DNA of 47,465 bases. It comes from CAYUIS01 sp964444825. Its GTDB lineage: Bacteria > Chloroflexota > Anaerolineae > B4-G1. This document shows positions 38,864 through 46,211 of the stretch, piece by piece. The stretch lies in the NCBI GenBank assembly GCA_964444825.1, contig CAYUIS010000021.1, forward strand, positions 1 to 47,465, given 5' to 3'. The number at the start of each line of letters is the position of its first letter. Positions within the stretch are counted from its first letter, which is position 1. Made by a program: the position numbers and the translations under genes. Under the pieces are notes generated by a model that was not told where the DNA came from, ran no database searches, and saw only the letters and a list, made by a program, of their open reading frames with translations.

Positions 38864-39583
38864 ATGAACCGTGAAGACGAAACAACTGGCAAGGTCCTCG
38901 TGGTGGATGACGAAAGATCCATCCTGGAACTCCTCGCCTACAACCTCCGACGTAACGGATATCAGGTCATCGAAGCGCGAGACGGTCGCCAGGCGCTACA
39001 ACTGGCCCGCACCGAGCGACCTGACCTGGTTATCCTGGACCTGATGCTCCCTCGTCTGGACGGGCTCGACGTCTGCCGCGAACTGCGACGCGAGAGTACG
39101 GTACCGATCATCATGCTCACCGCCCGCGATGAGGAGGTGGATCGTATCGTAGGTCTGGAGTTGGGCGCTGATGACTATGTCACAAAGCCTTTCAGCGTGC
39201 GCGAGTTGATAGCCCGCGTAAGGGCCGTCCTGCGCCGAACCACGCACGTGACAATGGATGCCGACTCCCCTGCTATACTCCGCGTGGGTCCATTGGAGGT
39301 AGACACCCTGTCCCGTGAGGCCCGTCTCAGTGGTTTATCCTTGTCACTAACCCACCTAGAGATCGATCTCCTAGAGACGCTGATGCGCCACCCGGGTCAG
39401 TCCCTCAGTCGCGAACAACTCCTGGACCAAGCATGGGGCTATGATTACTATGGCGACTCCCGCGCCGTCGACAGCGCGATCAAGCGACTCCGTTCCAAGC
39501 TGCGCGCGGCCGGTGGCGACCCTGCCATCATAACCACGGTGCGAGGCATCGGCTACCGTTTGGAACGTCCTGACCCTCGCTGA
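38864..39583 (+). CDS. OmpR/PhoB-family response regulator
   Basis: 239 aa. Receiver domain (about 10-122) with acidic pocket D15/D16, phosphoacceptor D59 (LVILDLMLP), T86 and K108 (VTKPF). A complete winged-helix effector domain follows, with SREQLLDQAWGYDYYGDSRAV and the IITTVRGIGYRL ending. It is encoded 101 nt before a PhoR-like kinase and is almost certainly its partner. The gene probably has a leaderless mRNA. Targets may include the direct-repeat box in front of the kinase gene, which has PhoB geometry. It is divergent from rmd. Confidence 0.93.
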   Translation: MNREDETTGKVLVVDDERSILELLAYNLRRNGYQVIEARDGRQALQLARTERPDLVILDLMLPRLDGLDVCRELRRESTVPIIMLTARDEEVDRIVGLELGADDYVTKPFSVRELIARVRAVLRRTTHVTMDADSPAILRVGPLEVDTLSREARLSGLSLSLTHLEIDLLETLMRHPGQSLSREQLLDQAWGYDYYGDSRAVDSAIKRLRSKLRAAGGDPAIITTVRGIGYRLERPDPR

Positions 39584-39641
39584 GCCAATACACTCCCCCC
39601 AGAGTCCCTCACCCGGAAAATCAAGCAGCCATTGGAGGTTT

Positions 39642-39675
39642 CTGACACAGACCTGACACATAATCCTGGTACAAT
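39642..39675 (+). promoter_or_regulatory. Pho-box-like direct repeat and promoter before the kinase gene
   Basis: Two identical CTGACAC heptamers (39642-39648 and 39653-39659) are spaced at an 11-bp period. They are followed after 10 nt by a TACAAT -10 box (39670-39675); no normal -35 exists. PhoB boxes have exactly this plan: 7-bp CTGTCAT-type repeats 11 bp apart replacing the -35. The -10 lies 9 nt before the ATG at 39685, so the transcript is probably leaderless. Assignment to the adjacent regulator is inferred. Confidence 0.6.
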
Positions 39676-39684
39676 GACGCTACC

Positions 39685-41565
39685 ATGCTGACATCCATCC
39701 GTTCCCGTCTTATTGTCTCATATCTGCTGGTGATCGTCTTGGCGATGGGTATCGCCGCCGGATTGGCCTGGAGCGCCCTGGACCGCGCCTTCCGCGATGT
39801 GCTGCGCGAGAACCTGCTCGCCCAGGCCCAGCGGGTCGCTCAAACCGTCGAGTCCGACCAGACGAGCGCCCTCTTCCCCGCCACACCTCCATCTCAGGCT
39901 CAGCCCACCCCTCCCGCTCCCAACGACTACTCGCAAACGGCCAACGTCCTGCCGGGCTTTCACACCCGCGTTATTGACAGCCAGGGCGTGGTAATTCTCG
40001 GCCCGCCTGCCGCCGATGAGACACACGGTTCCGGTCAGGAGATACAATCCTTGTCCGGATCCGACTATGACAAGCTTTTCAGCAACCTGGGCGTCTCTCC
40101 CTCGAACTCTCGAGGCCAACAGGAGCCCATCACCGATCTCCTGGATCGCCCCGAGATTCAAAGCGCCCTGCTTGGCGAGCCCGCCACAGCCGTACGCTCC
40201 TACGAGTGGGCGGCGCAGCGGCGTGTGATGTACGCGGCCTACCCTGTGCGCTCGCCAGACGGCGGCGTAGTCAGCGTCGCGTATATCGCGAGCCCGCTGC
40301 CCCGCCTCGCCCTCAGCCTGCTGCCTGATACCTTTGGCCCCCAAATCGTGACAGGCATCCTGGCAGCGACGCTGTTGGCTGGACTGGTGGGATGGCTGCT
40401 GGCCCGGCAACTCACGCATCCCCTCCGGCAACTCACCGATGCCGCAGCGGCCTTGGGACAGGGACAGTCGGTCCCGCCCATCCCACCGTCGACGACCACC
40501 GAGTTGCGCACCCTGGGCAAGACGTTCAACAGGATGAACACCAAGCTCACCGAGGCCCGCAACACGCTGGAAGCCCAGGCGCGGGAACGAACGGCCATCC
40601 TGGACAGCCTGGCCGACGCGGTCCTGGCAGCCGACAGCTCTGGCGAGATCATCCTTGCCAACCCAGCCGCTTCCACCCTACTCGAACTCTCCAGACAGGC
40701 CGCCCAGGAGGCGATCCAGCACACCCTGGCCACCGGGAATCCCCGCACCGCCGAGCTAGTGGCTCGGGATCGGGTCTTTGAGCTGCTGAGCACCCCTCTG
40801 CGCGACGAGGAGGGAGACATCAGTGGGGCCGTCATCGTGGGACACGACGTCACCGCCTTCCGCCAGCTTGACCGGCTGCGCACCAATTTCGTCGCGGACG
40901 TATCCCACGAACTGCGCACGCCGCTCACGGCCATCCGGGGTTTCATCGAGACGCTCCAGGACGGCGCGGCCAACGATCCAACGGTGCGGGACCGCTTTCT
41001 GGACACCATCGCCATCGAGGCGGACCGCCTCATCCGCCTGACCAACGACCTGCTCTTGCTCACCCGCGCTGACGCCGGGCGACTCTTACTACGAATGACG
41101 CCTGTGGATCTCGTCGCTAGCGCCAGAGACGCCATTGCTCAACTAGAAGTGAGAGCCGCCGAAAAGCAAATCACCCTCCACCTCATGTCAGAGCCGCCCG
41201 ATACCCGCATCCCCGCCCTGGCCGACGGTGACCGGATTCACCAGGTGCTGGTCAACCTACTCGACAACGCGATCAAGTTCACGCCGATCAATGGGCGGGT
41301 CACCGTCTTGCTGGACCATACCGGCGAGCGGGTCACCTGCAAGATCACGGATACCGGTCCCGGCATCCCCCTGGCCGAGATCCCCCATCTCTTTGAGCGC
41401 TTCTATCGCGGCGACCGTTCCCGGGTGCGTGATGATGATCAGAGTGGCGCAGGTCTGGGGTTGACCATCGCCAAGGCCATCATCGAGGCGCACGGTGGCC
41501 ACATCTGGATCGAGAGCGCACCGGGCCAGGGAACCGTCGTGACCTTCACCCTACCCCAAAGCTGA
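39685..41565 (+). CDS. Membrane sensor histidine kinase, PhoR/VicK-like
   Basis: 626 aa. First membrane helix at about 10-30, a large extracytoplasmic sensor region (about 31-215) with a P/T-rich segment, a second helix near 222-240, a HAMP domain (about 240-295), a PAS domain (about 300-395) and the HisKA domain with phosphoacceptor H408 in DVSHELRTPL. The HATPase domain is complete (NLLDNAIKF, DTGPGIP, GAGLGLTIAKA). The length and HAMP-PAS-HisKA order are like PhoR/VicK kinases. It follows the response regulator and has its own Pho-box-like promoter, so it may be autoregulated by its partner. Confidence 0.93.
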   Translation: MLTSIRSRLIVSYLLVIVLAMGIAAGLAWSALDRAFRDVLRENLLAQAQRVAQTVESDQTSALFPATPPSQAQPTPPAPNDYSQTANVLPGFHTRVIDSQGVVILGPPAADETHGSGQEIQSLSGSDYDKLFSNLGVSPSNSRGQQEPITDLLDRPEIQSALLGEPATAVRSYEWAAQRRVMYAAYPVRSPDGGVVSVAYIASPLPRLALSLLPDTFGPQIVTGILAATLLAGLVGWLLARQLTHPLRQLTDAAAALGQGQSVPPIPPSTTTELRTLGKTFNRMNTKLTEARNTLEAQARERTAILDSLADAVLAADSSGEIILANPAASTLLELSRQAAQEAIQHTLATGNPRTAELVARDRVFELLSTPLRDEEGDISGAVIVGHDVTAFRQLDRLRTNFVADVSHELRTPLTAIRGFIETLQDGAANDPTVRDRFLDTIAIEADRLIRLTNDLLLLTRADAGRLLLRMTPVDLVASARDAIAQLEVRAAEKQITLHLMSEPPDTRIPALADGDRIHQVLVNLLDNAIKFTPINGRVTVLLDHTGERVTCKITDTGPGIPLAEIPHLFERFYRGDRSRVRDDDQSGAGLGLTIAKAIIEAHGGHIWIESAPGQGTVVTFTLPQS

Positions 41566-41690
41566 CCCATTCCTGCCACATTCCCAACACGCACCTGCCC
41601 CAAGCTTTTGCTATTCTTGAGGTAGGTTCAACCTGAAGAAACCAGCCCTGTGACACACCTGATTTCTAGATCACACATCGGAGGTAAATC

Positions 41691-42515
41691 ATGAAAACGC
41701 AGAACCTCAGCAATATCGCCCTTTCCGCCGTCGTTATCTGTCTGCTGGTCTGGAACGGGATCGGGCCGCACCCCACCGCGGCCGCGTCCGTTTCGCCCGA
41801 AGCAATCGCCGTCGGCTCCATCAGCGTCAGCGGGTCCAGCGCCATCCGGGTACAGCCGAATCGGGTCGTCATCCTCTTTGGCGTCGAGACTTTTGCCAGG
41901 ACGCCCAGCAGCGCCCAGTCCCAGAACGCGCGCCAGAGTCGAGCCGTGGTAAACGCCATCCTAGCCCAAGACATCGCCGAACGTTACATCGCCACCGCCA
42001 ACTTTAGCATCCAACCCAGGTACGAGGACTATGACAGGAACATCATCAATGGATACGGGGCGCGAAATACCATCGCCGTCACGCTGCGCGACGTACAGAA
42101 ACTGGAACCGGTGCTGGTCGAGGCTCTGGAGGCTGGCGCGTCCACGGTGGATGGGATCGAGTTCTCGGTCACCAACCTGCGCGAATTGCGAGATCGGGCC
42201 CGCGACCAGGCGGTCCAGGCGGCGTTGGAGAAGGCCGAAGCTATGGCAGGAGCGGCAGGTATGACGGTGGGTAGCGTCACGCACATCAACGAGGGCACTG
42301 GGGGATACTACTTTGGCTCGTGGTACGGTGGCAGCCGCCAGTGGACCAATTACCAGAACGTGGTGCAGGAACTATCAGCCGAGGGAGCCATCACCCTCGA
42401 AGACGGCACGGTCAGCCTGGGCCAGATCGTCGTCCAGGCTCAGGTAAGCCTGAGCGCGGAGCTGGCGAACGACACCACAGAGAACACGGATATAAGGACA
42501 CACATAGACCAATGA
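41691..42515 (+). CDS. SIMPL domain (DUF541) secreted protein
   Basis: 274 aa. A signal peptide or anchor (about 8-30) leads to a SIMPL domain with the opening ISVSGSSAIRVQPNRVVILFGVE, repeated beta/alpha units and a mid-domain YGARNTIAVTLRD. Members form periplasmic or surface oligomers; their role is poorly known. GGAGG precedes the ATG at 41691. The stop overlaps the next gene's start as ATGA, so the pair is coupled. About 125 nt separate it from the kinase, with no clear promoter. Confidence 0.88.
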   Translation: MKTQNLSNIALSAVVICLLVWNGIGPHPTAAASVSPEAIAVGSISVSGSSAIRVQPNRVVILFGVETFARTPSSAQSQNARQSRAVVNAILAQDIAERYIATANFSIQPRYEDYDRNIINGYGARNTIAVTLRDVQKLEPVLVEALEAGASTVDGIEFSVTNLRELRDRARDQAVQAALEKAEAMAGAAGMTVGSVTHINEGTGGYYFGSWYGGSRQWTNYQNVVQELSAEGAITLEDGTVSLGQIVVQAQVSLSAELANDTTENTDIRTHIDQ

Positions 42516-44026
42516 CACAGCGAACACGCAATACAATCTATGGACACAAGACGTCCGGGCGGAAAAAGGCGGTATTCATCAACGGCCTGCTGTTGATGGG
42601 CCTCGTAGGGCTGCTGATCGCCTATCTGGCCGTCGTCGCCAGTAACGTGCCAGCGCACGTTTACACATCGGAGCAGTACGAGTATCTCAGCTACAACCGC
42701 GGCCGGATCATCAGCCAGGACGCGCCGGTCTGGAACGTCATCCTTCCCGATGAACAGGTCGTGCCTGCTGCTCTATCCGACTGGAAGACCCACGTTCAGG
42801 CCGTGCTTGACGCACGCTACGAGGAGCAGGGAGGCGTCGTCGTCACGGTCTACGACCTCGACTTTCACGGCGAGTTCCACCTGGTCTACCCTGGCCCGGC
42901 GGCCACCACCGTCGAGCTGTTCTTCCCGTTTCCAGGCAATCTGGAGACCCTGCACGACGTGCGCTTCCTGGTGGATGGCACAGAGCCGCCAGAGGCTCTG
43001 TACTCGTTGGGCGGCATCAGTTGGCAGACTGAGATGGAGGCTGGCGAGGAACACACTATCGAGATCGGCTACAAGGCTGACGGCGCGAGTAGTTTCACGT
43101 ACGCCCTCAACCGTGGCCGCCGTTCTCAAGTGCTCGACGTGGAGGTCACCGTTCAGGGTCTCGGAGGCAGTCAAGTCACCAAGGCCTCCCTACCCACCAC
43201 CAACACCTCACACGGCGTAACAGGGGGGAGCGGCGACATCTTCACTTGGGACTATACGAACCTGATTCCCAGCCGTGACATCCAGGTCAATCTGCCAACC
43301 CGCCTGGGCTTTGCCCAGCGTGTCGAGCGATTGCAGGATGACTTTCGCGTCCTCGCCGGCCTGGCTCCCTTTCTGATCGGCCTGTTCCTGGTCTCACTGG
43401 CCGGGCTGCTCCACCTGATCGGCGTGCGCCTCCCACTGACAAGCTACCTGCTCACTGGCTGCGGGTTGGCGCTCTTTTACCCAACGCTCACCTTCCTGAG
43501 CGGGTTGGTGACCGTGGTCCTGGCAGCCGCCATATCGCTTTGCCTCATCTCGAGCCTGGTGCTCTTGTTCCTCGGTCTCGCGGTCGGCTGGCGGCGCACG
43601 GCGTGGCGGGTTGCGTTGTTGCTGGCCATTTTCCTCGGTTTCTTCTCCCTGGGGATGCTCACCCCCTGGTGGCGGCTGCTCCTGACGGGCGGCGGGCTGC
43701 TGCTCGTCGGCACGTTTATGCTCCACTATGCACGTCGTCCGGCATCCCCGGAGCCAGAGACGGTCACCCCCCTCCCCCCTGCCGCGGACGAGTCCGCGGA
43801 GATGGGCGACGAGCCACCACCCGCCGAGCCTGAGGTCGAGCCCGAACCGATTCACCGCCACTGCCCGCACTGCGGCCGCGCGCTGGCGGATGATCACACC
43901 TTCTGCCCCGGCTGCGGCCACGATATGCACGCATTCTGCCGGTGTGCCGGGTGTGGCCACGAGCAGTTTGCCCCATCCGGCAACGAGCCAGTCCACTGCA
44001 CGCGATGCGGGAGACGGCTTACCTGA
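42512..44026 (+). CDS. Membrane protein with C-terminal zinc ribbons
   Basis: 504 aa from ATG 42512, overlapping the SIMPL stop. One N-terminal membrane helix (about 22-44), an extracytoplasmic beta-rich domain (about 45-275), four hydrophobic helices (about 285-410), a P/E-rich cytoplasmic linker, and a tail with four CxxC-type knuckles (HCPHCG, FCPGCG, CRCAGCG, HCTRCG), enough for two zinc ribbons. The frame is open upstream to 42320 inside the SIMPL gene, but the ATGA start fits better. I do not recognise a named family; the layout suggests a sensor or a partner of the SIMPL protein. Confidence 0.75.
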   Translation: MTQRTRNTIYGHKTSGRKKAVFINGLLLMGLVGLLIAYLAVVASNVPAHVYTSEQYEYLSYNRGRIISQDAPVWNVILPDEQVVPAALSDWKTHVQAVLDARYEEQGGVVVTVYDLDFHGEFHLVYPGPAATTVELFFPFPGNLETLHDVRFLVDGTEPPEALYSLGGISWQTEMEAGEEHTIEIGYKADGASSFTYALNRGRRSQVLDVEVTVQGLGGSQVTKASLPTTNTSHGVTGGSGDIFTWDYTNLIPSRDIQVNLPTRLGFAQRVERLQDDFRVLAGLAPFLIGLFLVSLAGLLHLIGVRLPLTSYLLTGCGLALFYPTLTFLSGLVTVVLAAAISLCLISSLVLLFLGLAVGWRRTAWRVALLLAIFLGFFSLGMLTPWWRLLLTGGGLLLVGTFMLHYARRPASPEPETVTPLPPAADESAEMGDEPPPAEPEVEPEPIHRHCPHCGRALADDHTFCPGCGHDMHAFCRCAGCGHEQFAPSGNEPVHCTRCGRRLT

Positions 44027-44166
44027 ACAGAGCTATCAGAGCAAGGACCAAGGAGTCAGCGTCCCAAACCACGGCTTGGTTCAGCACGAGGGCGTGCCTC
44101 ACGCCTCTATAGCCGGGCTGGCTGAGCCCCTGTCAAGTCAAAAGATGGATGTTGCGAGGCGAAGGC

Positions 44167-44194
44167 TTGACAATCCCCCCATTCGGGGTAAAAT
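44167..44194 (+). promoter_or_regulatory. Strong promoter of the tRNA-Phe gene
   Basis: Perfect TTGACA (44167-44172), a 16-nt spacer and TAAAAT (44189-44194). Transcription should start near 44201, three bases before the mature tRNA 5' end at 44204. A GGGTA-AAA-TACCC dyad spans the -10. Confidence 0.75.
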
Positions 44195-44203
44195 ACCCGA
44201 CGC

Positions 44204-44277
44204 GCCGAGATAGCTCAGCCTGGTAGAGCACCTGACTGAAAATCAGGGAGTCGACAGTTCAAATCTGTCTCTCGGCA
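44204..44277 (+). tRNA. tRNA-Phe (GAA)
   Basis: Complete cloverleaf. The acceptor stem GCCGAGA/TCTCGGC has discriminator A at 44277. The D arm is GCTC...GAGC, the anticodon stem CCTGA/TCAGG encloses loop CTGAAAA with anticodon GAA at 44238-44240, the variable loop is GAGTC, and the T arm is GACAG-TTCAAAT-CTGTC. CCA is not encoded (CTG follows), so it must be added by a CCA-adding enzyme. Confidence 0.96.
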
Positions 44278-44548
44278 CTGGAGGTAACGGCGGGGGCGGA
44301 GGGTTTGCTTCCGCCCCGTGTGTAGCGCTCCTGGAGGTATGCTGGTGCGTCCCCAAGCCCGAGTCGCCGCTATGGTCGATTGGGCCTTCGCGTGCTCAAG
44401 CGTTTTTCCTTTCTGCTCACAACCTGCCCACATTGCTAAAGATTCTCGACGCTGGCGGCCTGGACCTGAACGACGAGGGGCGAAGCGAGAAAGCCTCTGG
44501 CGGTTCCTGAAGGCTAGAGTCTTGGTGGCACACTGGGATGATTAGGAT
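44278..44548 (+). other. Gene-free stretch between tRNA-Phe and the structured RNA
   Basis: No convincing coding frame on either strand. It contains a G/C-rich hairpin (44293-44317) and two copies of CTGGAGGTA (44278-44286 and 44331-44339). A weak promoter-like pair, TTGGTG near 44523 and TAGGAT near 44543, could start the RNA that follows. The whole stretch might instead be the 5' part of one longer transcript from the tRNA promoter. Confidence 0.5.
44293..44317 (+). terminator. G/C-rich hairpin after tRNA-Phe
   Basis: GGGGCGGA (44293-44300) pairs perfectly with TCCGCCCC (44310-44317) over a 9-nt loop. It is 16 nt after the tRNA 3' end and could act in termination or 3' processing, but no U-run follows. 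Confidence 0.4.
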
Positions 44549-44799
44549 TCCCCCTGCGGGCGAGGTGAGGCGTTGCCCACTTGGTCAGGCCTTGTTTTGC
44601 AGGGCTTGACCGGTTGCCCACCCGTCTGCGGGGGACCTGAAACCGAAAGGGGAGCGCTGTGGACGTTGTGTGGCTACATCGGCCTGGACGCGGGAGACAT
44701 TGAGGAGCCTATCTAGTGACCGGGGATCATCAGTGGGGCTGAGGCCCCGGCCGGCCGGTCCGATGTGGAGATTGCCCCACCTGCAGAGGTGGGGTTTTT
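44549..44799 (+). ncRNA. Unidentified structured RNA ending in an intrinsic terminator
   Basis: About 250 nt without an open frame, full of pairings. A CCCCC...GGGGG closing helix runs from about 44550 to 44634. Inside it is the 12-bp hairpin GGTCAGGCCTTG-TTTTG-CAGGGCTTGACC (44583-44611), flanked by two copies of GTTGCCCAC (44572 and 44613). A long-range helix joins CTACATCGG (44674-44682) with CCGATGTGG (44760-44768), enclosing GGGGC-TGAG-GCCCC (44735-44748). It ends with a perfect terminator. I see none of the core motifs of RNase P RNA, tmRNA, SRP RNA, T-box or the common riboswitches. It could be a stand-alone small RNA or a long attenuator leader for the gene at 44844. The 5' boundary is approximate. 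Confidence 0.5.
44775..44799 (+). terminator. Intrinsic terminator of the structured RNA
   Basis: CCCCACCT-GCAG-AGGTGGGG followed directly by TTTTT: an 8-bp perfect G/C-rich stem with a U-run. It lies 45 nt before the ATG at 44844. Its left arm (GCCCCAC, 44774-44780) can instead pair with GTGGGGC at 44733-44739, a mutually exclusive anti-terminator-like pairing. Confidence 0.85.
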
Positions 44800-44843
44800 G
44801 ATTACCGAGGGAGAAAAAGCACGACCGGTTTTCCAAATAGAGA

Positions 44844-45350
44844 ATGGATAACGAAGAGCGCATCGTCGCTGAACTAGAGTTGTTGGGCATCCGTTATCTT
44901 TCGCGCCGCACATCCGACCGAGCCGAGCACGTCCGACCCCCGGACGCTTTGCTGGCGGATCTGGTGCGGCAGCCCAGCGCGCGTGTCCGGGCTGCGGTGA
45001 TCGCAGTGCTGCTGGCGTGCCCTGAGTATGCCACAGATGTACCAGCCGCCCTGGAACAACTACAGCCGGCCGAGCAGTGGACCTTGCGGTTGTTCTACAC
45101 AGCCGCGGTGCTGCTGCAACGAGAGTATGCCGAGCAACTGCGGCCCTTTGTAGCCGAACGGTGGCTCCCCGACTGGTTTGCAGCAGACCTGGATCTGCCA
45201 AACGTCACCTCGCCCCGCGAACGGCTGACAGCCCTGGGCCAGCGACACCGGCAGCAGACCCAGACTGATGTCAATTGGGTTGGAACATACGAACATGTGG
45301 TGCGTCGTGTACTGCGCTCGTGGGAGCTGGAGGTCCAATGGAAGCGGTAA
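44844..45350 (+). CDS. Hypothetical protein encoded before a DUF6036 nucleotidyltransferase
   Basis: 168 aa, all-helical by eye, no signal peptide or membrane segment. A HEAT-like stretch (ARVRAAVIAVLLACPEYA, then LRLFYTAAVLLQREYAEQL) occupies about 45-115. I do not recognise a family. The ATG at 44844 has only a weak AGAGA before it. It overlaps the nucleotidyltransferase gene by 13 nt, a common layout for toxin-antitoxin pairs. In such pairs the first gene is often the neutralising partner, but that is an inference here. It follows the terminator of the structured RNA. Confidence 0.72.
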   Translation: MDNEERIVAELELLGIRYLSRRTSDRAEHVRPPDALLADLVRQPSARVRAAVIAVLLACPEYATDVPAALEQLQPAEQWTLRLFYTAAVLLQREYAEQLRPFVAERWLPDWFAADLDLPNVTSPRERLTALGQRHRQQTQTDVNWVGTYEHVVRRVLRSWELEVQWKR

Positions 45351-45883
45351 CCTCAGTGCACTTGAGAGCGTTTTTACAACGTCTGGGCGAACGCTACCCA
45401 GGCCCAGCTACAATCTACCTGCTCGGTGGCAGCGCGCTATGCTTACTGGGCAGCCCTCGCGCCACCCTGGATGTGGACTATACGTTTGAAATAGCGCCGG
45501 AGGATGAAGCCCGGTTTCAAGCCGCACTGGCCGCGTTGGCCGCCGAAATGCGGCTGGACCTGGAAAGTGTATCTCTGGATGAGTTTGTCCCCCTGCCGCC
45601 GGGAGCCCGCGAGCGAAGACGCGCCGTTGGGCGATTTGGCCAACTGGAGGTCTATATCTTTGACCTGTACAGTATCGCGCTGAGTAAGGTTGCACGCGGG
45701 TTTGAAGCCGACCTTGAAGACGTTGTTTTTATGCTGCGCGAACGACTGATCGAGTTCGGCGAGCTAGAGCGTTTTTTCGAACATATCTTGCCCCAAGCGC
45801 CCAGAGCTGATATTATCCCCCAGGAGTTCCGAGCCTACTTTGAGGAGGTTCGGCGTCGGGTGGCGGAAAACCTGGCCAACTAG
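45338..45883 (+). CDS. DUF6036-type nucleotidyltransferase (AbiEii/MNT-like fold)
   Basis: 181 aa from ATG 45338, with GGAGG nine bases upstream. The nucleotidyltransferase signature is clear: LLGGSALCLLGSPRATLDVDY gives G30-G31-S32 and the metal pair D45/D47, so the active site is intact. The frame stays open to 45275, but the overlapping ATG with an SD is preferred. Members of this superfamily include AbiE toxins that transfer nucleotides to tRNA; whether this one is a toxin is unknown. It is translated from the same mRNA as the upstream 168-aa protein. Confidence 0.85.
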   Translation: MEAVTSVHLRAFLQRLGERYPGPATIYLLGGSALCLLGSPRATLDVDYTFEIAPEDEARFQAALAALAAEMRLDLESVSLDEFVPLPPGARERRRAVGRFGQLEVYIFDLYSIALSKVARGFEADLEDVVFMLRERLIEFGELERFFEHILPQAPRADIIPQEFRAYFEEVRRRVAENLAN

Positions 45884-46211
45884 ATGTTGCGTCGTCGCTT
45901 GGCCGATTGGCTGCTCGGCCCTGACCTCAAATATACTGGCAGAGGATTCTCATTGCCCTGAGAGGGGACAACACCGAGTGAATCACCACCAACGAGGCGG
46001 CGGAGCGAGCTGATCATCGCGGTGGCTGGTATGCTCATCCCCCCCCGCCCCCACCGAACCGGCCGCGGGGCCCAGAGCGGGGATAGCCAGTACAACGGCC
46101 TGCTCCGTCTATAGGACATGGGGGATGTACACGTCCAGCGGGCAAAGAGGAAACTAGGACTTTACAACCATCTGAACAAAGCTCTTATGAGCAGCTTAAA
46201 GCGAGGATACA
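45884..46211. other. Gene-poor stretch with debris
   Basis: 328 nt between the nucleotidyltransferase and the RR-HK chimera. A 25-codon frame (45884-45961, MLRRRLADWLLGPDLKY...) begins directly after the nucleotidyltransferase stop but has no SD and no recognised match. A run of eight C and a C-rich tract occur near 46039-46053. The segment 46123-46137 (GGATGTACACGTCCA) is repeated exactly at 46607-46621 inside the chimera. Nothing else is supported; it looks like decayed coding DNA. Confidence 0.5.

Noticed and set aside
44215..44433. Minus-strand 72-codon frame over tRNA-Phe
   Set aside because: It runs antisense through a perfect tRNA gene and has no SD or recognisable sequence.
44572..44621. 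CRISPR or type III antitoxin repeat array
   Set aside because: Only two copies of the 9-mer GTTGCCCAC, flanking a hairpin; no regular array and no cas genes.
44549..44799. Identity as RNase P RNA, tmRNA, SRP RNA, T-box, cobalamin, TPP or FMN riboswitch
   Set aside because: The conserved core strings of these RNAs were not found, although ACCTGAAACCG and a GAAA tetraloop superficially recall other RNAs.
45884..45961. 25-codon frame right after the nucleotidyltransferase
   Set aside because: Protein-like opening (MLRRRLADWLLG) but very short, without SD or a recognised family; kept only as a note in the gene-poor stretch.
44204..46211. Genomic island integrated at tRNA-Phe
   Set aside because: No integrase and no repeated tRNA 3' end were seen downstream, so integration cannot be supported even though the content looks accessory.
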